A stretch of 64,000 nt of DNA, from NCBI GenBank assembly GCA_964036045.1, contig OZ038382.1, positions 107,654,578 to 107,718,577 of the forward strand. Direction: 5' to 3'. The notes under the pieces were generated by a model that searched no databases, was not told the DNA's origin, and was given only the letters and a program-made list of their open reading frames with translations. The DNA is from Eutreptiella sp. 'Long Island Sound 2002'. Lineage: Eukaryota; Euglenozoa; Euglenophyceae; Eutreptiales; Eutreptiaceae. This document shows, in pieces, positions 20,901 to 33,981 of this stretch (positions are counted from its first letter, which is position 1; each line of letters opens with the position of its first letter). Both the position numbers and the translations under genes were made by a program.

Positions 20901-23900
20901 ATGCAAGCCGTTCTGTGTATCGTGTCCAATTGTGTTTGCACCGTGTCCAATTGCCCAATGCAAGCCCGCCTCCGTTCCATCTCATTACTTGTCTGGCACA
21001 CCAACGGTAAATGCGCAATGCAAGCCGTTCTGTATAATTTGTCCTATTGCCCAATGCAAGCCCTTGTCCTATTCATCTCGTTACTTCTCTTGCACACCAA
21101 CAGTGAATGCGCAATGCAAGCCATGCTGTGTTCCGTGTCCAATTAAGCAATGCAAGCCCATCTCCAATGCATCTCATTACTTCTTTTGCACACCAACGGT
21201 GTATGCGCAATGCAAGCCGTTCTGTGCATCGTGTCCAATTGCCCAATACAGCCCTGGTCCGATCCATCTCATTACTCCGCTTGCACACCAACGGCAATGG
21301 CACGCAATGCAAGCTGTTCTATGTACGGTGTCCATTTGCCCAATGCAAGCCCATATGCAATCCATCCCATTACTTCTTTGGCACACCGACGGTGAATGCC
21401 CAATGCAGCCACTTTGGTGTACCATGTCCGATTGCCCAATGCAAGCCCGCCTCCGTTCCATCTCATTACTTCTCTGGCACACCAACCGTGAATGCGCAAT
21501 GCAAGCCGTTCTGTGTACCGTGTCCAATTAAGCAATGCAAGCCCATCTCCGATGCATCTCATTACTTCTCTTGCACACCACGGTGTATTCGCATGCAAAC
21601 CGTTCGGTGTACCATGTCCAGTTGCACAATGCAAGCCCATCTCATATCCATCTCATTATTTCTGTTGCATATAAACTGTGAATGTGCAATACGAGCCGTT
21701 CATTGCACCGTGTCGAATTGAACAATGCAAGCCCATCTCCAATCTATCTCATGACTTCTCTTCCACACCAACAAAAATGCGCACTGCAAGCCAAATTGTG
21801 CACCGTGTCCAATTGCCCAATGCAAGCCCTTGTCCGATCCATCTCATCACTTCTCTTGCACACCAACGGTTATTGCGCAATGCAAGCCGTTCTGTGTAAC
21901 GTGTCCAATTGTGTTTGCACTGTGTCCAATTGCCCAATGCAAGCCCGCCTCCGTTCCATCTCATTACTTGTCTTGCACACCAACGGTAAATGCGCAATGC
22001 AAGCCGTTCTGTATAATTTGTCCTATTGCCCAATGCAAGCCCTTGTCCTATTCATCTCGTTACTTCTCTTGCACACCAACGGTGAATGCGCAATGCAAGC
22101 CATGCTGTGTTCCGTGTCCAATTAAGCAATGCAAGCCCATCTCCAATGCATCTCATTACTTCTTTTGCACACCAATGGTGTATGCGCAATGCAAGCCGTG
22201 CCGTGCATCGTGTCCAATTGCCCAATTCAGCCCTGGTCCGATCCATCTCATTACTCCGCTTGCACACCAACGGCAATGGCACGCAATGCAAGCTGTTCTA
22301 TGTACGGTGTCCATTTGCCCAATGCAAGCCCATCTCCAATCCATCCCATTACTTCTTTGGCACACCGACGGTGAATGTCCAATGCAGCCAATTTGGTGTA
22401 CCATGTCCGATTGCCTAATGCAAGCCCGCCTCCGTTCCATCTCATTACTTCTCTGGCACACCAACCGTGAATGCGCAATGCAAGCCGTTCTGTGTACCGT
22501 GTCCAATTAAGCAATGCAAGCCCATCTCCGATGCATCTCATTACTTCTCTTGCACACCACGGTGAATGCGCATGCAAACCGTTCGGTGTACCATGTCCAG
22601 TTGCACAATGCAAGCCCATCTCATATCCATCTCATTATTTCTGTTGCATATAAACCGTGAATGTGCAATACGAGCTGTTAATTGCACCGTGTCCAATTGA
22701 ACAATCCAAGCCCATCTCCAATCCATCTCATGACTTCACTTCCACACCAACAAAAATGCGCATTGCAAGCCGAATTGTGTACCGTGTCCAATTGCCCAAT
22801 GCAAGCCCTTGTCCGATCCATCTCATCACTTCTCTTGCACACCAACGGTTATTGCGCAATGCAAGCCGTTCTGTGTACCGTGTCCAATTGTGTTTGCACC
22901 GTGTCCAATTGCCCAATGCAAGCCCGCCTCCGTTCCATCTCATTACTTGCGTGGCACACCAACGGTGAATGCCCAATGCAGCCACTTTGGTGTACCATGT
23001 CCGATTGCCCAATGCAAGCCCGCCTCCGTTCCATCTCATTACTTCTCTGGCACACCAACCGTGAATGCGCAATGCAAGCCGTTCTGTGTACCGTGTCCAA
23101 TTAAGCAATGCAAGCCCATCTCCGATGCATCTCATTACTTCTCTTGCACACCACGGTGAATGCGCATGCAAACCGTTCGGTGTACCATGTCCAGTTGCAC
23201 AATGCAAGCCCATCTCATATCCATCTCATTATTTCTGTTGCATATAAACCGTGAATGTGCAATACGAGCCGTTAATTGCACCGTGTCAAATTGAACAATG
23301 CAAGCCCATCTCCAATCCATCTCATGACTTCTCTTCCACACCAACAAAAATGCGCATTGCAAGCCGAATTGTGTACCGTGTCCAATTGCCCAATGCAAGC
23401 CCTTGTCCGATCCATCTCATCACTTCTCTTGCACACCAACGGTTATTGCGCAATGCAAGCCGTTCTGTGTACCGTGTCCAATTGTGTTTGCACCGTGTCC
23501 AATTGCCCAATGCAAGCCCGCCTCCGTTCCATCTCATTACTTGTCTGGCACACCAACGGTAAATGCGCAATGCAAGCCGTTCTGTATAATTTGTCCTATT
23601 GCCCAATGCAAGCCCTTGTCCTATTCATCTCGTTACTTCTCTTGCACACCAACGGTGAATGCGCAATGCAAGCCATGCTGTGTTCCGTGTCCAATTAAGC
23701 AATGCAAGCCCATCTCCAATGCATCTCATTACTTCTTTTGCACACCAACGGTGTATGCGCAATGCAAGCCGTTCTGTGCATCGTGTCCAATTGCCCAATA
23801 CAGCCCTGGTCCGATCCATCTCATTACTCCGCTTGCACACCAACGGCAATGGCACGCAATGCAAGCTGTTCTATGTACGGTGTCCATTTGCCCAATGCAA

Positions 23901-26900
23901 GCCCATCTCCAATCCATCCCATTACTTCTTTGGCACACCGACGGTGAATGTCCAATGCAGCCACTTTGGTGTACCATGTCCGATTGCCCAATGCAAGCCC
24001 GCCTCCGTTCCATCTCATTACTTCTCTGGCACACCAACCGTGAATGCGCAATGCAAGCCGTTCTGTGTACCGTGTCCAATTAAGCAATGCAAGCCCATCT
24101 CCGATGCATCTCATTACCTCTCTTGCACACCACGGTGAATGCGCATGCAAACCGTTCGGTGTACCATGTCCAGTTGCACAATGCAAGCCCATCTCATATC
24201 CATCTCATTATTTCTGTTGCATATAAATTGTGAATGTGCAATATGAGCCGTTAATTGCACCGTGTCAAATTGAACAATGCAAGCCCATCTCCAATCCATC
24301 TCATGACTTCTCCTCCACACCAACAAAAATGCGCACTGCAAGCCAAATTGTGCACCATGACCAATTGCCCAATGCAAGCCCTTGTCCGATCCATCTCATC
24401 ACTTCTCTTGCACACCAACGGTTAATGCGCAATGCAAGCCGTTCTGTGTACCGTGTCCAATTGTGTTTGCACCGTGTCCAATTGCCCAATGCAAGCCCGC
24501 CTCCGTTCCATCTCATTACTTTTCTGGCACACCAACGGTAAATGCGCAATGCAAGCCGTTCTGTATAATTTGTCCTATTGCCCAATGCAAGCCCTTGTCC
24601 TATTCATCTCGTTACTTCTCTTGCACACCAACGGTGAATGCGCAATGCAAGCCATGCTGTGTTCCGTGTCCAATTAAGCAATGCAAGCCCATCTCCAATG
24701 CATCTCATTACTTCTTTTGCACACCAACGGTGTATGCGCAATGCAAGCCGTTCTGTGCATCGTGTCCAATTGCCCAATACAACCTTGGTCCGATCCATCT
24801 CATTACTCCGCTTGCACACCAACGGCAATGGCACGCAATGCAAGCGGTTCTATGTACGGTGTCCATTTGCCCAATGCAAGCCCATCTCCAATCCATCCCA
24901 TTACTTCTTTGGCACACCGACGGTGAATGTCCAATGCAGCCACTTTGGTGTACCATGTCCGATTGCCCAATGCAAGCCCGCCTCCGTTCCATCTCATTAC
25001 TTCTCTGGCACACCAACCGTGAATGCGCAATGCAAGCCGTTCTGTGTACCGTGTCCAATTAAGCAATGCAAGCCCATCTCCGATGCATCTCATTACCTCT
25101 CTTGCACACCACGGTGAATGCGCATGCAAACCGTTCGCTCTACCATGTCCAGTTGCACAATGCAAGCCCATCTCATATCCATCTCATTATTTCTGTTGCA
25201 TATAAACCGTGAATGTGCAATACGAGCCGTTCATTGCACCGTGTCGAATTGAACAATGCAAGCCCATCTCAAATCCATCTCATGACTTCTCTTCCACACC
25301 AACGAAAATGCGCATTGCAAGCCAAATTGTGTACCGTGTCCAATTGCTTAATGCAAGCCCTTGTCCGATCCATCTCATCACTTCTCTTGCACACCAACGG
25401 TTATTGCGCAATGCAAGCCGTTCTGTGTACCGTGTCCAATTGTGTTTGCACCGTGTCCAATTGCCCAATGCAAGCCCGCCTTGGTTCCATCTCATTACTT
25501 GTCTGGCACACCAACGGTAAATGCGCAATGCAAGCCGTTCTGTATAATTTGTCCTATTGCCCAATGCAAGCCCTTGTCCTATTCATCTCGTTACTTCTCT
25601 TGCACACCAACGGTGAATGCGCAATGCAAGCCATGCTGTGTTCCGTGTCCAATTAAGCAATGCAAGCCCATCTCCAATGCATCTCATTACTTCTTTTGCA
25701 CACCAACGGTGTATGCGCAATGCAAGCCGTGCCGTGCATCGTGTCCAATTGCCCAATACAGCCCTGGTCCGATCCATCTCATTACTCCGCTTGCACACCA
25801 ACGGCAATGGCACGCAATGCAAGCTGTTCTATGTACGGTGTCCATTTGCGCAATGCAAGCCCATCTGCAATCCATCCCATTACTTCTTTGGCACACCGAC
25901 GGTGAATGCCCAATGCAGCCACTTTGGTGTACCATGTCCGATTGCCCAATGCAAGCCCGCCTCCGTTCCATCTCATTACTTCTCTGGCACACCAACCGTG
26001 AATGCGCAATGCAAGCCGTTCTGTGTACCGTGTCCAATTAAGCAATGCAAGCCCATCTCCGATGCATCTCATTACTTCTCTTGCACACCACGGTGAATGC
26101 GCATGCAAACCGTTCGGTGTACCATGTCCAGTTGCACAATGCAAGCCCATCTCCTATCCATCTCATTATTTCTGTTGCATATAAACCGTGAATGTGCAAT
26201 ACGAGCCGTTCATTGCACCGTGTCGAATTGAACAATGCAAGCCCATCTCCAATCCATCTCATGACTTCTCTTCCAGACCAACAAAAATGCGCATTGCAAG
26301 CCGGATTGTGTACCGTGTCCAATTGCCCAATGCAAGCCCTTGTCCGATCCATCTCATCACTTCTCTTGCACACCAACGGTTATTGCGCAATGCAAGCCGT
26401 TCTGTGTACCGTGTCCAATTGTGTTTGCACCGTGTCCAATTGCCCAATGCAAGCCCGCCTCCGTTCCATCTCATTACTTGCGTGGCACACCAACGGTAAA
26501 TGCGCAATGCAAGCCGTTCTGTATAATTTGTCCTATTGCCCAATGCAAGCCCTTGTCCTATTCATCTCGTTACTTCTCTTGCACACCAACGGTAAATGCG
26601 CAATGCAAGCCGTTCTGTATAATTTGTCCTATTGCCCAATGCAAGCCCTTGTCCTATTCATCTCATTACTTCTCTTGCACACCAACGGTGAATGCGCAAT
26701 GCAAGCCATGTTGTGTTCCGTGTCCAATTAAGCAATGCAAGCCCATCTCCAATGCATCTCATTACTTCTTTTGCACACCAACCGTGAATGCGCAATGCAA
26801 GCCGTTGTGTGTACCGTGTCCAATTAAGCAATGCAAGTGCATCTCCGATGCATCTCATTACTTCTCTTGCACACCACGGTGAACGCACATGCAAACCGTT

Positions 26901-29900
26901 CGGTGTACCATGTCCAGTTGCACAATGCAAGCCCATCTCATATCCATCTCATTATTTCTGTGGCATATAAACCGTGAATGTGCAATACGAGCCGTTAATT
27001 GCACCGTGTCAAATTGAACAATGCAAGCCCATCTCCAATCCATCTCATGACTTCTCTTCCACACCAACAAAAATGCGCACTGCAAACCCAACTGTGCACC
27101 ATGACCAATTGCCCAATGCAAGCCCTTGTCCCATTCATCTCATCACGTCTCTTGCACACCAACGGTTATTGCGCAATGCAAGCCGTTCTGTGTACTGTGT
27201 CCAATTGTGTTTGCACTGTGTCCAATTGCCCAATGCAAGCCCGCCTCCGTTCCATCTCATTACTTGTGTGGCACACCAACAGTAAATGCGCAATGCAAGC
27301 CGTTCTGTATAATTTGTCCTATTGCCCAATGCAAGCCCTTGTCCTATTCATCTCGTTACTTCTCTTGCACACCAACGGTGAATGCGCAATGCAAGCCATG
27401 ATGTGTTCCGTGTCCAATTAAGCAATGCAAGCCCATCTCCAATGCATCTCATTACTTCTTTTGCACACCAACGGTGTATGCGCAATGCAAGCCGTGCCGT
27501 GCATCGTGTCCAATTGCCCAATACAGCCCTGGTCCGATCCATCTCATTACTCCGCTTGCACACCAACGGCAATGGCACGCAATGCAAGCTGTTCTATGTA
27601 CGGTGTCCATTTGCGCAATGCAAGCCCATCTGCAATCCATCCCATTACTTCTTTGGCACACCGACGGTGAATGTCCAATGCAGCCACTTTGGTGTACCAT
27701 GTCCGATTGCCCAATGCAAGCCCGCCTCCGTTCCATCTCATTACTTCTCTGGCACACCAACCGTGAATGCGCAATGCAAGCCGTTCTGTGTACCGTGTCC
27801 AATTAAGCAATGCAAGCCCATCTCCGATGCATCTCATTACCTCTCTTGCACACCACGGTGAATGCGCATGCAAACCGTTCGGTGTACCATGTCCAGTTGC
27901 ACAATGCAAGCCCATCTCATATCCATCTCATTATTTCTGTTGCATATAAACCGTGAATGTGCAATACGAGCCGTTAATTGCACCGTGTCAAATTGAACAA
28001 TGCAAGCCCATCTCCAATCCATCTCATGACTTCACTTCCACACCAACAAAAATGCGCACTGCATGCCGAATTGTGCACCATGACCAATTGCCCAATGCAA
28101 GCCCTTGTCCCATTCATCTCATCACTTCTCTTGCACACCAACGGTTATTGCGCAATGCAAGCCGTTCTGTGTACCGTGTCCAATTGTGTTTGCACCGTGT
28201 CCAATTGCCCAATGCAAGCCCGCCTCCGTTCCATCTCATTACTTGCGTGGCACACCAACGGTAAATGCGCAATGCAAGCCGTTCTGTATAATTTGTCCTA
28301 TTGCCCAATGCAAGCCCTTGTCCTATTCATCTCGTTACTTCTCTTGCACACCAACGGTAAATGCGCAATGCAAGCCGTTCTGTATAATTTGTCCTATTGC
28401 CCAATGCAAGCCCTTGTCCTATTCATCTCATTACTTCTCTTGCACACCAACGGTGAATGCGCAATGCAAGCCATGTTGTGTTCCGTGTCCAATTAAGCAA
28501 TGCAAGCCCATCTCCAATGCATCTCATTACTTCTTTTGCACACCAACCGTGAATGCGCAATGCAAGCCGTTGTGTGTACCGTGTCCAATTAAGCAATGCA
28601 AGTGCATCTCCGATGCATCTCATTACTTCTCTTGCACACCACGGTGAACGCACATGCAAACCGTTCGGTGTACCATGTCCAGTTGCACAATGCAAGCCCA
28701 TCTCATATCCATCTCATTATTTCTGTGGCATATAAACCGTGAATGTGCAATACGAGCCGTTAATTGCACCGTGTCAAATTGAACAATGCAAGCCCATCTC
28801 CAATCCATCTCATGACTTCTCTTCCACACCAACAAAAATGCGCACTGCAAACCCAACTGTGCACCATGACCAATTGCCCAATGCAAGCCCTTGTCCCATT
28901 CATCTCATCACGTCTCTTGCACACCAACGGTTATTGCGCAATGCAAGCCGTTCTGTGTACTGTGTCCAATTGTGTTTGCACTGTGTCCAATTGCCCAATG
29001 CAAGCCCGCCTCCGTTCCATCTCATTACTTGTGTGGCACACCAACAGTAAATGCGCAATGCAAGCCGTTCTGTATAATTTGTCCTATTGCCCAATGCAAG
29101 CCCTTGTCCTATTCATCTCGTTACTTCTCTTGCACACCAACGGTGAATGCGCAATGCAAGCCATGATGTGTTCCGTGTCCAATTAAGCAATGCAAGCCCA
29201 TCTCCAATGCATCTCATTACTTCTTTTGCACACCAACGGTGTATGCGCAATGCAAGCCGTGCCGTGCATCGTGTCCAATTGCCCAATACAGCCCTGGTCC
29301 GATCCATCTCATTACTCCGCTTGCACACCAACGGCAATGGCACGCAATGCAAGCTGTTCTATGTACGGTGTCCATTTGCGCAATGCAAGCCCATCTGCAA
29401 TCCATCCCATTACTTCTTTGGCACACCGACGGTGAATGTCCAATGCAGCCACTTTGGTGTACCATGTCCGATTGCCCAATGCAAGCCCGCCTCCGTTCCA
29501 TCTCATTACTTCTCTGGCACACCAACCGTGAATGCGCAATGCAAGCCGTTCTGTGTACCGTGTCCAATTAAGCAATGCAAGCCCATCTCCGATGCATCTC
29601 ATTACCTCTCTTGCACACCACGGTGAATGCGCATGCAAACCGTTCGGTGTACCATGTCCAGTTGCACAATGCAAGCCCATCTCATATCCATCTCATTATT
29701 TCTGTTGCATATAAACCGTGAATGTGCAATACGAGCCGTTAATTGCACCGTGTCAAATTGAACAATGCAAGCCCATCTCCAATCCATCTCATGACTTCAC
29801 TTCCACACCAACAAAAATGCGCACTGCATGCCGAATTGTGCACCATGACCAATTGCCCAATGCAAGCCCTTGTCCCATTCATCTCATCACTTCTCTTGCA

Positions 29901-31235
29901 CACCAACGGTTATTGCGCAATGCAAGCCGTTCTGTGTACCGTGTCCAATTGTGTTTGCACCGTGTCCAATTGCCCAATGCAAGCCCGCCTCCGTTCCATC
30001 TCATTACTTGTCTGGCACACCAACGGTAAATGCGCAATGCAAGCCGTTCTGTATAATTTGTCCTATTGCCCAATGCAAGCCCTTGTCCTATTCATCTCGT
30101 TACTTCTCTTGCACACCAACGGTGAATGCGCAATGCAAGCCATGCTGTGTTCCGTGTCCAATTAAGCAATGCAAGCCCATCTCCAATGCATCTCATTACT
30201 TCTTTTGCACACCAACTGTGAATGCGCAATGCAAGCCGTTTTGTGTACTGTGTCCAATTAAGCAATGCAAGCCCATCTCCGATCCATCTAATTACTTCTC
30301 TTGCACACCACGGTGAATGCGCATGCAAACCGTTCGGTGTACCATGTCCAGTTGCACAATGCAAGCCCATCTCATATCCATCTCATTATTTCTGTTGCAT
30401 ATAAACTGTGAATGTGCAATACGAGCCGTTAATTGCACCGTGTCAAATTGAACAATGCAAGCCCATATCCAATCCATCTCATGACTTCTCTTCCACACCA
30501 ACAAAAATGCGCACTGCAAGCCCAATTGTGCACCATGACCAATTGCCCAATGCAAGCCCTTGTCCGATCCATCTCATCACTTCTCTTGCACACCAACGGT
30601 TATTGCGCAATGCAAGCCGTTCTGTGTACCGTGTCCAATTGTGTTTGCACCGTGTCCAATTGCCCAATGCAAGCCCGCCTCCGTTCCATCTCATTACTTG
30701 CGTGGCACACCAACGGTAAATGCGCAATGCAAGCCGTTCTGTATAATTTGTCCTATTGCCCAATGCAAGCCCTTGTCCTATTCATCTCATTACTTCTCTT
30801 GCACACCAACGGTGAATGCGCAATGCAAGCCATGCTGTGTTCCGTGTCCAATTAAGCAATGCAAGCCCATCTCCAATGCATCTCATTACTTCTTTTGCAC
30901 ACCAACGGTGTATGCGCAATGCAAGCCGTGCCGTGCACCGTGTCCAATTGCCCAATACAGCCCTTGTCCGATCCATCTCATTACTCCGCTTGCACACCAA
31001 CGGCAATGGCACACAATGCAAGCTGTTCTATGCACGGTGTCCATTTGCCCAATGCAAGCCCATCTCCAATCCATCCCATTACTTCTTTGGCACACCAACG
31101 GTGAATGCGCAATGCAGCCACTTTGGTGTACCATGTCCGATTGCCCAATGCAAGCCCGCCTCCGTTCCATCTCATTACTTCTGTGGCACACCAACCGTGA
31201 ATGCGCAATGCAAGCCGTTCAAGGTACCATGTCCA
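14930..31235. repeat. 16.3-kb satellite: 96-bp monomers in ~979-bp higher-order repeats
   Basis: Monomers are about 96 bp (GCGCAATGCAAGCC at 17095, 17191, 17287). Each holds two CAATGCAAGC words and a CATCTCATTACTT block. About ten monomers form a higher-order unit repeating every 978-982 bp (for example 16933, 17911, 18890, 19869, 20851, 21830). Shortened periods of 594, 786 and 690 bp occur further right. Monomers at the left edge (14.9-16.3 kb) are more diverged, as expected at array borders. Since 96 is divisible by three, all frames stay open for hundreds of bases on both strands; these frames are not genes. The whole array sits inside the protease intron. Confidence 0.97.
26340..29869. 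repeat. Recent 1765-bp duplication inside the satellite
   Basis: 26340-28104 and 28105-29869 are nearly identical, each made of one shortened (786-bp) and one normal (979-bp) higher-order unit. Shared private variants show duplication of the pair together. Confidence 0.85.
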
Positions 31236-33339
31236 ATTCCCCTTTACAAGCAGCCCCTCCAGTTGCACTTTACCCTTGATGCATTTCTCACCCCATGATT
31301 GTATTTCAAACCCCATGACCGCCTCGGACACCCGTAGTCTTGAGGTTTTCGGTACCCATTGCTGGAAAGCCGATGCAACCCTACGGCGGTGTGAATGGTC
31401 GGATCACACCTGGGCCGCATACCGGCATTGGAAAGACATGGAATCATTGTGCCGAACAACAAAAAACTTGTGTTGAAGACGGATGACCAAAGTTCCAAAT
31501 GTGTGCGACTAGAGTGGGACCAATGCCACACAACATGCTAGCATGCCCCCAATCACAAATTTAGGCCCTAGACACACTCAACAAGCAAAAAAAGGACCAA
31601 TACCATCACATGCAAACTTCGGAACTTATGCACAGTGTGGTGACTATTTCTCGATCGCTTCTTGCAACACAAGGCCAACTCCCATCGCAAGAAGTTCCCA
31701 AGGTCGTCGGGTGCCATTGATAATACTCTCCACTTCAACTGCATAGGGTCGCACAGCAACGCGGACACTTTACCTACCAACACACATACTGAACTTGGCA
31801 GTTATTCCTCCATTTTTTTCTGAAATGAACGTGTCACCCCCCCCTCCAACCCTACCTATTGCTTCTAATCAAACCCGCTCTTGGTTGGCCACCACCAAGC
31901 CGGCTCAATTGCGGAGCACTTGCTGTGGACATGGTAAGGAGCCGTTAATCCGAGTTGAGTAGCATGCGGCGACCTGTGTGAGGTACAAAATAAGTGAATA
32001 GCGTTTGACTGAATCTAAGGTGCCACGACAGGTGCTATGTATCATACTCTTGCGGTGCACTCGCATTGAGATGAGCGCACTTGATTCGCCGGGATCCCGG
32101 TGTATGGGGCCGGGGCGGGGGGGGGGGGGTGTAAAACCACGCGATTTGGCCAGTGTCGGAGCTCAAGTTGTCCCACATGTACCACTGGTGTCTAGCATAG
32201 AACATTGCAAGAGAGAGCAATATTCTTCCATCCCGCCAAATGGACAAGGTGGGTGGTTACTTCCTTCACCCGGGTCTGTTTCGCAAGCATGGTAATCCCA
32301 GAAGAATGCACAAAAATGCACATGAATGACCAAAGTTCAAAATGCATAACCTCAGTAGAAGGTATCTTAGAACCTGCGTAGCAATTGTACCAGGGAACAA
32401 CATTACAGGAGCACTAGACACGGCAACAAGGCGCAAACGTAGCGGGAAAGGTCATGCCCCCAACAATTCGGAGGTGCCTGACACTATGTGACAAGCAAAA
32501 TGGTTTTCATTTCGTGACCATGCATGCCATCCCCTTATGCAACTATCTCCCTGCCCCAGCATGTGTCTCCTCCCTTCTTAAACTCCCCTCTCGTACCTCT
32601 CCCCTCTTCCAGGTGCCTTGCCGAAGGCAATAGAATTTTTGCCCTCAGGCACAGGATGCAAGTCCGCCAGTCCGTGCGCGCCGTATTTCCTGCTCGCCCC
32701 CTCCTCCTCAATCCCTCTGATCCTCGCCCTCCCCTTCCCCACCCGCCCTCCCTCCCTTTCTCCCTTGCGCCCTCCCTCTAACTGTCCCCGGCACCTGTGC
32801 TGCTTTGTGCTTCATGTGCATGTTTGGTTTGTCGTGTCGCTTTCATGGCTTTGGAGTCCCCAAAGGGAGAATGCAAGTTGAAAAATCGATTCCATGTGAA
32901 CCCCGTGATTTCGGCCACTCTGGCCCACCACCTCCTCCCCCTGAATTGGGGGAAGTGTTGGGTGTGCGCAGATCACCCCGTTGACTGGGTGGCTATATCA
33001 AAACACATTGCATACTATTCGCACTGCAGTGATCTACGGCACGCAACATCTGCAACAACATAACACGAAGCATGAGCTCATAGTCATGCCCCATGTGGGC
33101 TCCTCCCCTTTAATTGGCCCAAACAGGGAAGGGAAGGTCAAGGTTACGGCAGTGCATGCGGCCAACTGCACACTAAAGCTCAGTGTTGCGTAACCGTGTC
33201 GCTTGAGCCAGCCACGGCCTCACAAGCCTGAGATACATGCAAAATATCAACTCAGCTCCGTTTTGGGCAACCTCGTTGGGTACCCTGCAGTTCTTTCCCC
33301 TCTCAATGCAACTCACACCCAACTACCAATGACACACCC
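31236..33339. other. Intron remainder, no gene recognised
   Basis: Nothing identifiable; a pyrimidine-rich tract lies at about 32690-32790 and a poly-G run at about 32110-32130. Confidence 0.5.
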
Positions 33340-33373
33340 AGACACACATACACACACACACGCACACACACCC
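33340..33373. repeat. CA microsatellite
   Basis: ACACAC run with occasional T or G interruptions. Confidence 0.9.
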
Positions 33374-33504
33374 ATCGCAGCTCTGCATTAGGCAACCTTG
33401 TATGTCAGAAAAGGCACTGTCTAGCAGGCTGGTGGGAGCTTTGTTAGGTGGACAAGCCACTGCAGCAGCAGTTGCAGGTCTTTTCCTATCTTTTTTCATC
33501 AGCC

Positions 33505-33633
33505 AGCCCCCCCCCCCCCCCCACACACACGCACGCACGCTCGCAAGCGCACCACACCGCACCACAACAAGAACAGCGGCAGTGGCAGCGGCAGCAGCGG
33601 CAGCAGCAGCAGCGGCAGCAGCAACAGCAGAGC
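33505..33633. repeat. Poly-C and CAG/CGG microsatellites before protease exon D
   Basis: A poly-C run, a CACGCACG stretch, then a (GGC/AGC)AGC trinucleotide tract from about 33570 to 33633. An open frame across it would encode Gln/Ala runs but is separated from exon D by a good acceptor, so it is treated as intronic. Confidence 0.85.
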
Positions 33634-33729
33634 CTTCTACCAAAGGCTGAAGGGAATTGTTGCACTCGGAGGCCCTTAACTGTCCGAGGCTGTAACTTCG
33701 CTCCATCCGTTCCTGGTTCTGCCCTGCAG

Positions 33730-33981
33730 GTCTTCGGAATGGGGGCGTTGGGGACAGTGGATCTGACGCGGACGGAGCTGCTGTCAGAGGCCACGAAAGC
33801 GCAAGTGGACCACGAAGTGCAGGCGCTCCTCACGAACGCATACAACGGCGCTCGGAAGACCCTCACGATGCACATGGGCCAGGTGCACACCCTTGCAGGT
33901 GAGCTGCTGAAAGAGGAGACCCTGACAGTGGAGCAAGTTCGCAGGGTCTTGGACATTCCGCAGCCTGCGAGACAAAGCTAG
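33730..33981 (+). CDS. YME1: YME1-like i-AAA protease, terminal exon D
   Basis: Eighty-three codons plus TAG. It begins VFGMG, matching the conserved FGMS block, and ends with the helical tail of FtsH/YME1 proteins: an EVQALLTNAYNGARKTL helix, then LAGELLKEETLTVEQV, the widely conserved L-AL-E-ETL motif. The acceptor CCCTGCAG|GTC keeps phase 0 with the donor at 10137, so the junction reads HQMVQ-VFGMG. Downstream DNA has no further similarity, consistent with the true stop. Reading frame and codon use are clean, so the gene may still be functional despite the giant intron. Confidence 0.9.
   Translation, partial: VFGMGALGTVDLTRTELLSEATKAQVDHEVQALLTNAYNGARKTLTMHMGQVHTLAGELLKEETLTVEQVRRVLDIPQPARQS

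Larger units (their letters stand above)
10138..33729 (+). other. Giant protease intron (23592 bp)
   Basis: Exon C ends ...HQMVQ in phase 0 and the frame resumes at VFGMG at 33730 after CTGCAG. In YME1 proteins these segments are contiguous (MVTKFGMS-type). No copy of the C-terminal sequence lies nearer. About 16.3 kb of the intron is satellite DNA. Stretches 10138-10890 and 14463-14929 contain nothing recognisable. Confidence 0.85.

Noticed and set aside
14930-31235. Dozens of Cys/Pro-rich open frames of up to 239 codons on both strands
   Set aside because: They repeat with the satellite, overlap on both strands and three frames, and exist because the 96-bp monomer is divisible by three.
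33448-33729. Gln-rich N-terminal extension of exon D
   Set aside because: It is a CAG/CGG microsatellite and poly-C run upstream of a good acceptor; family homology begins exactly at 33730.
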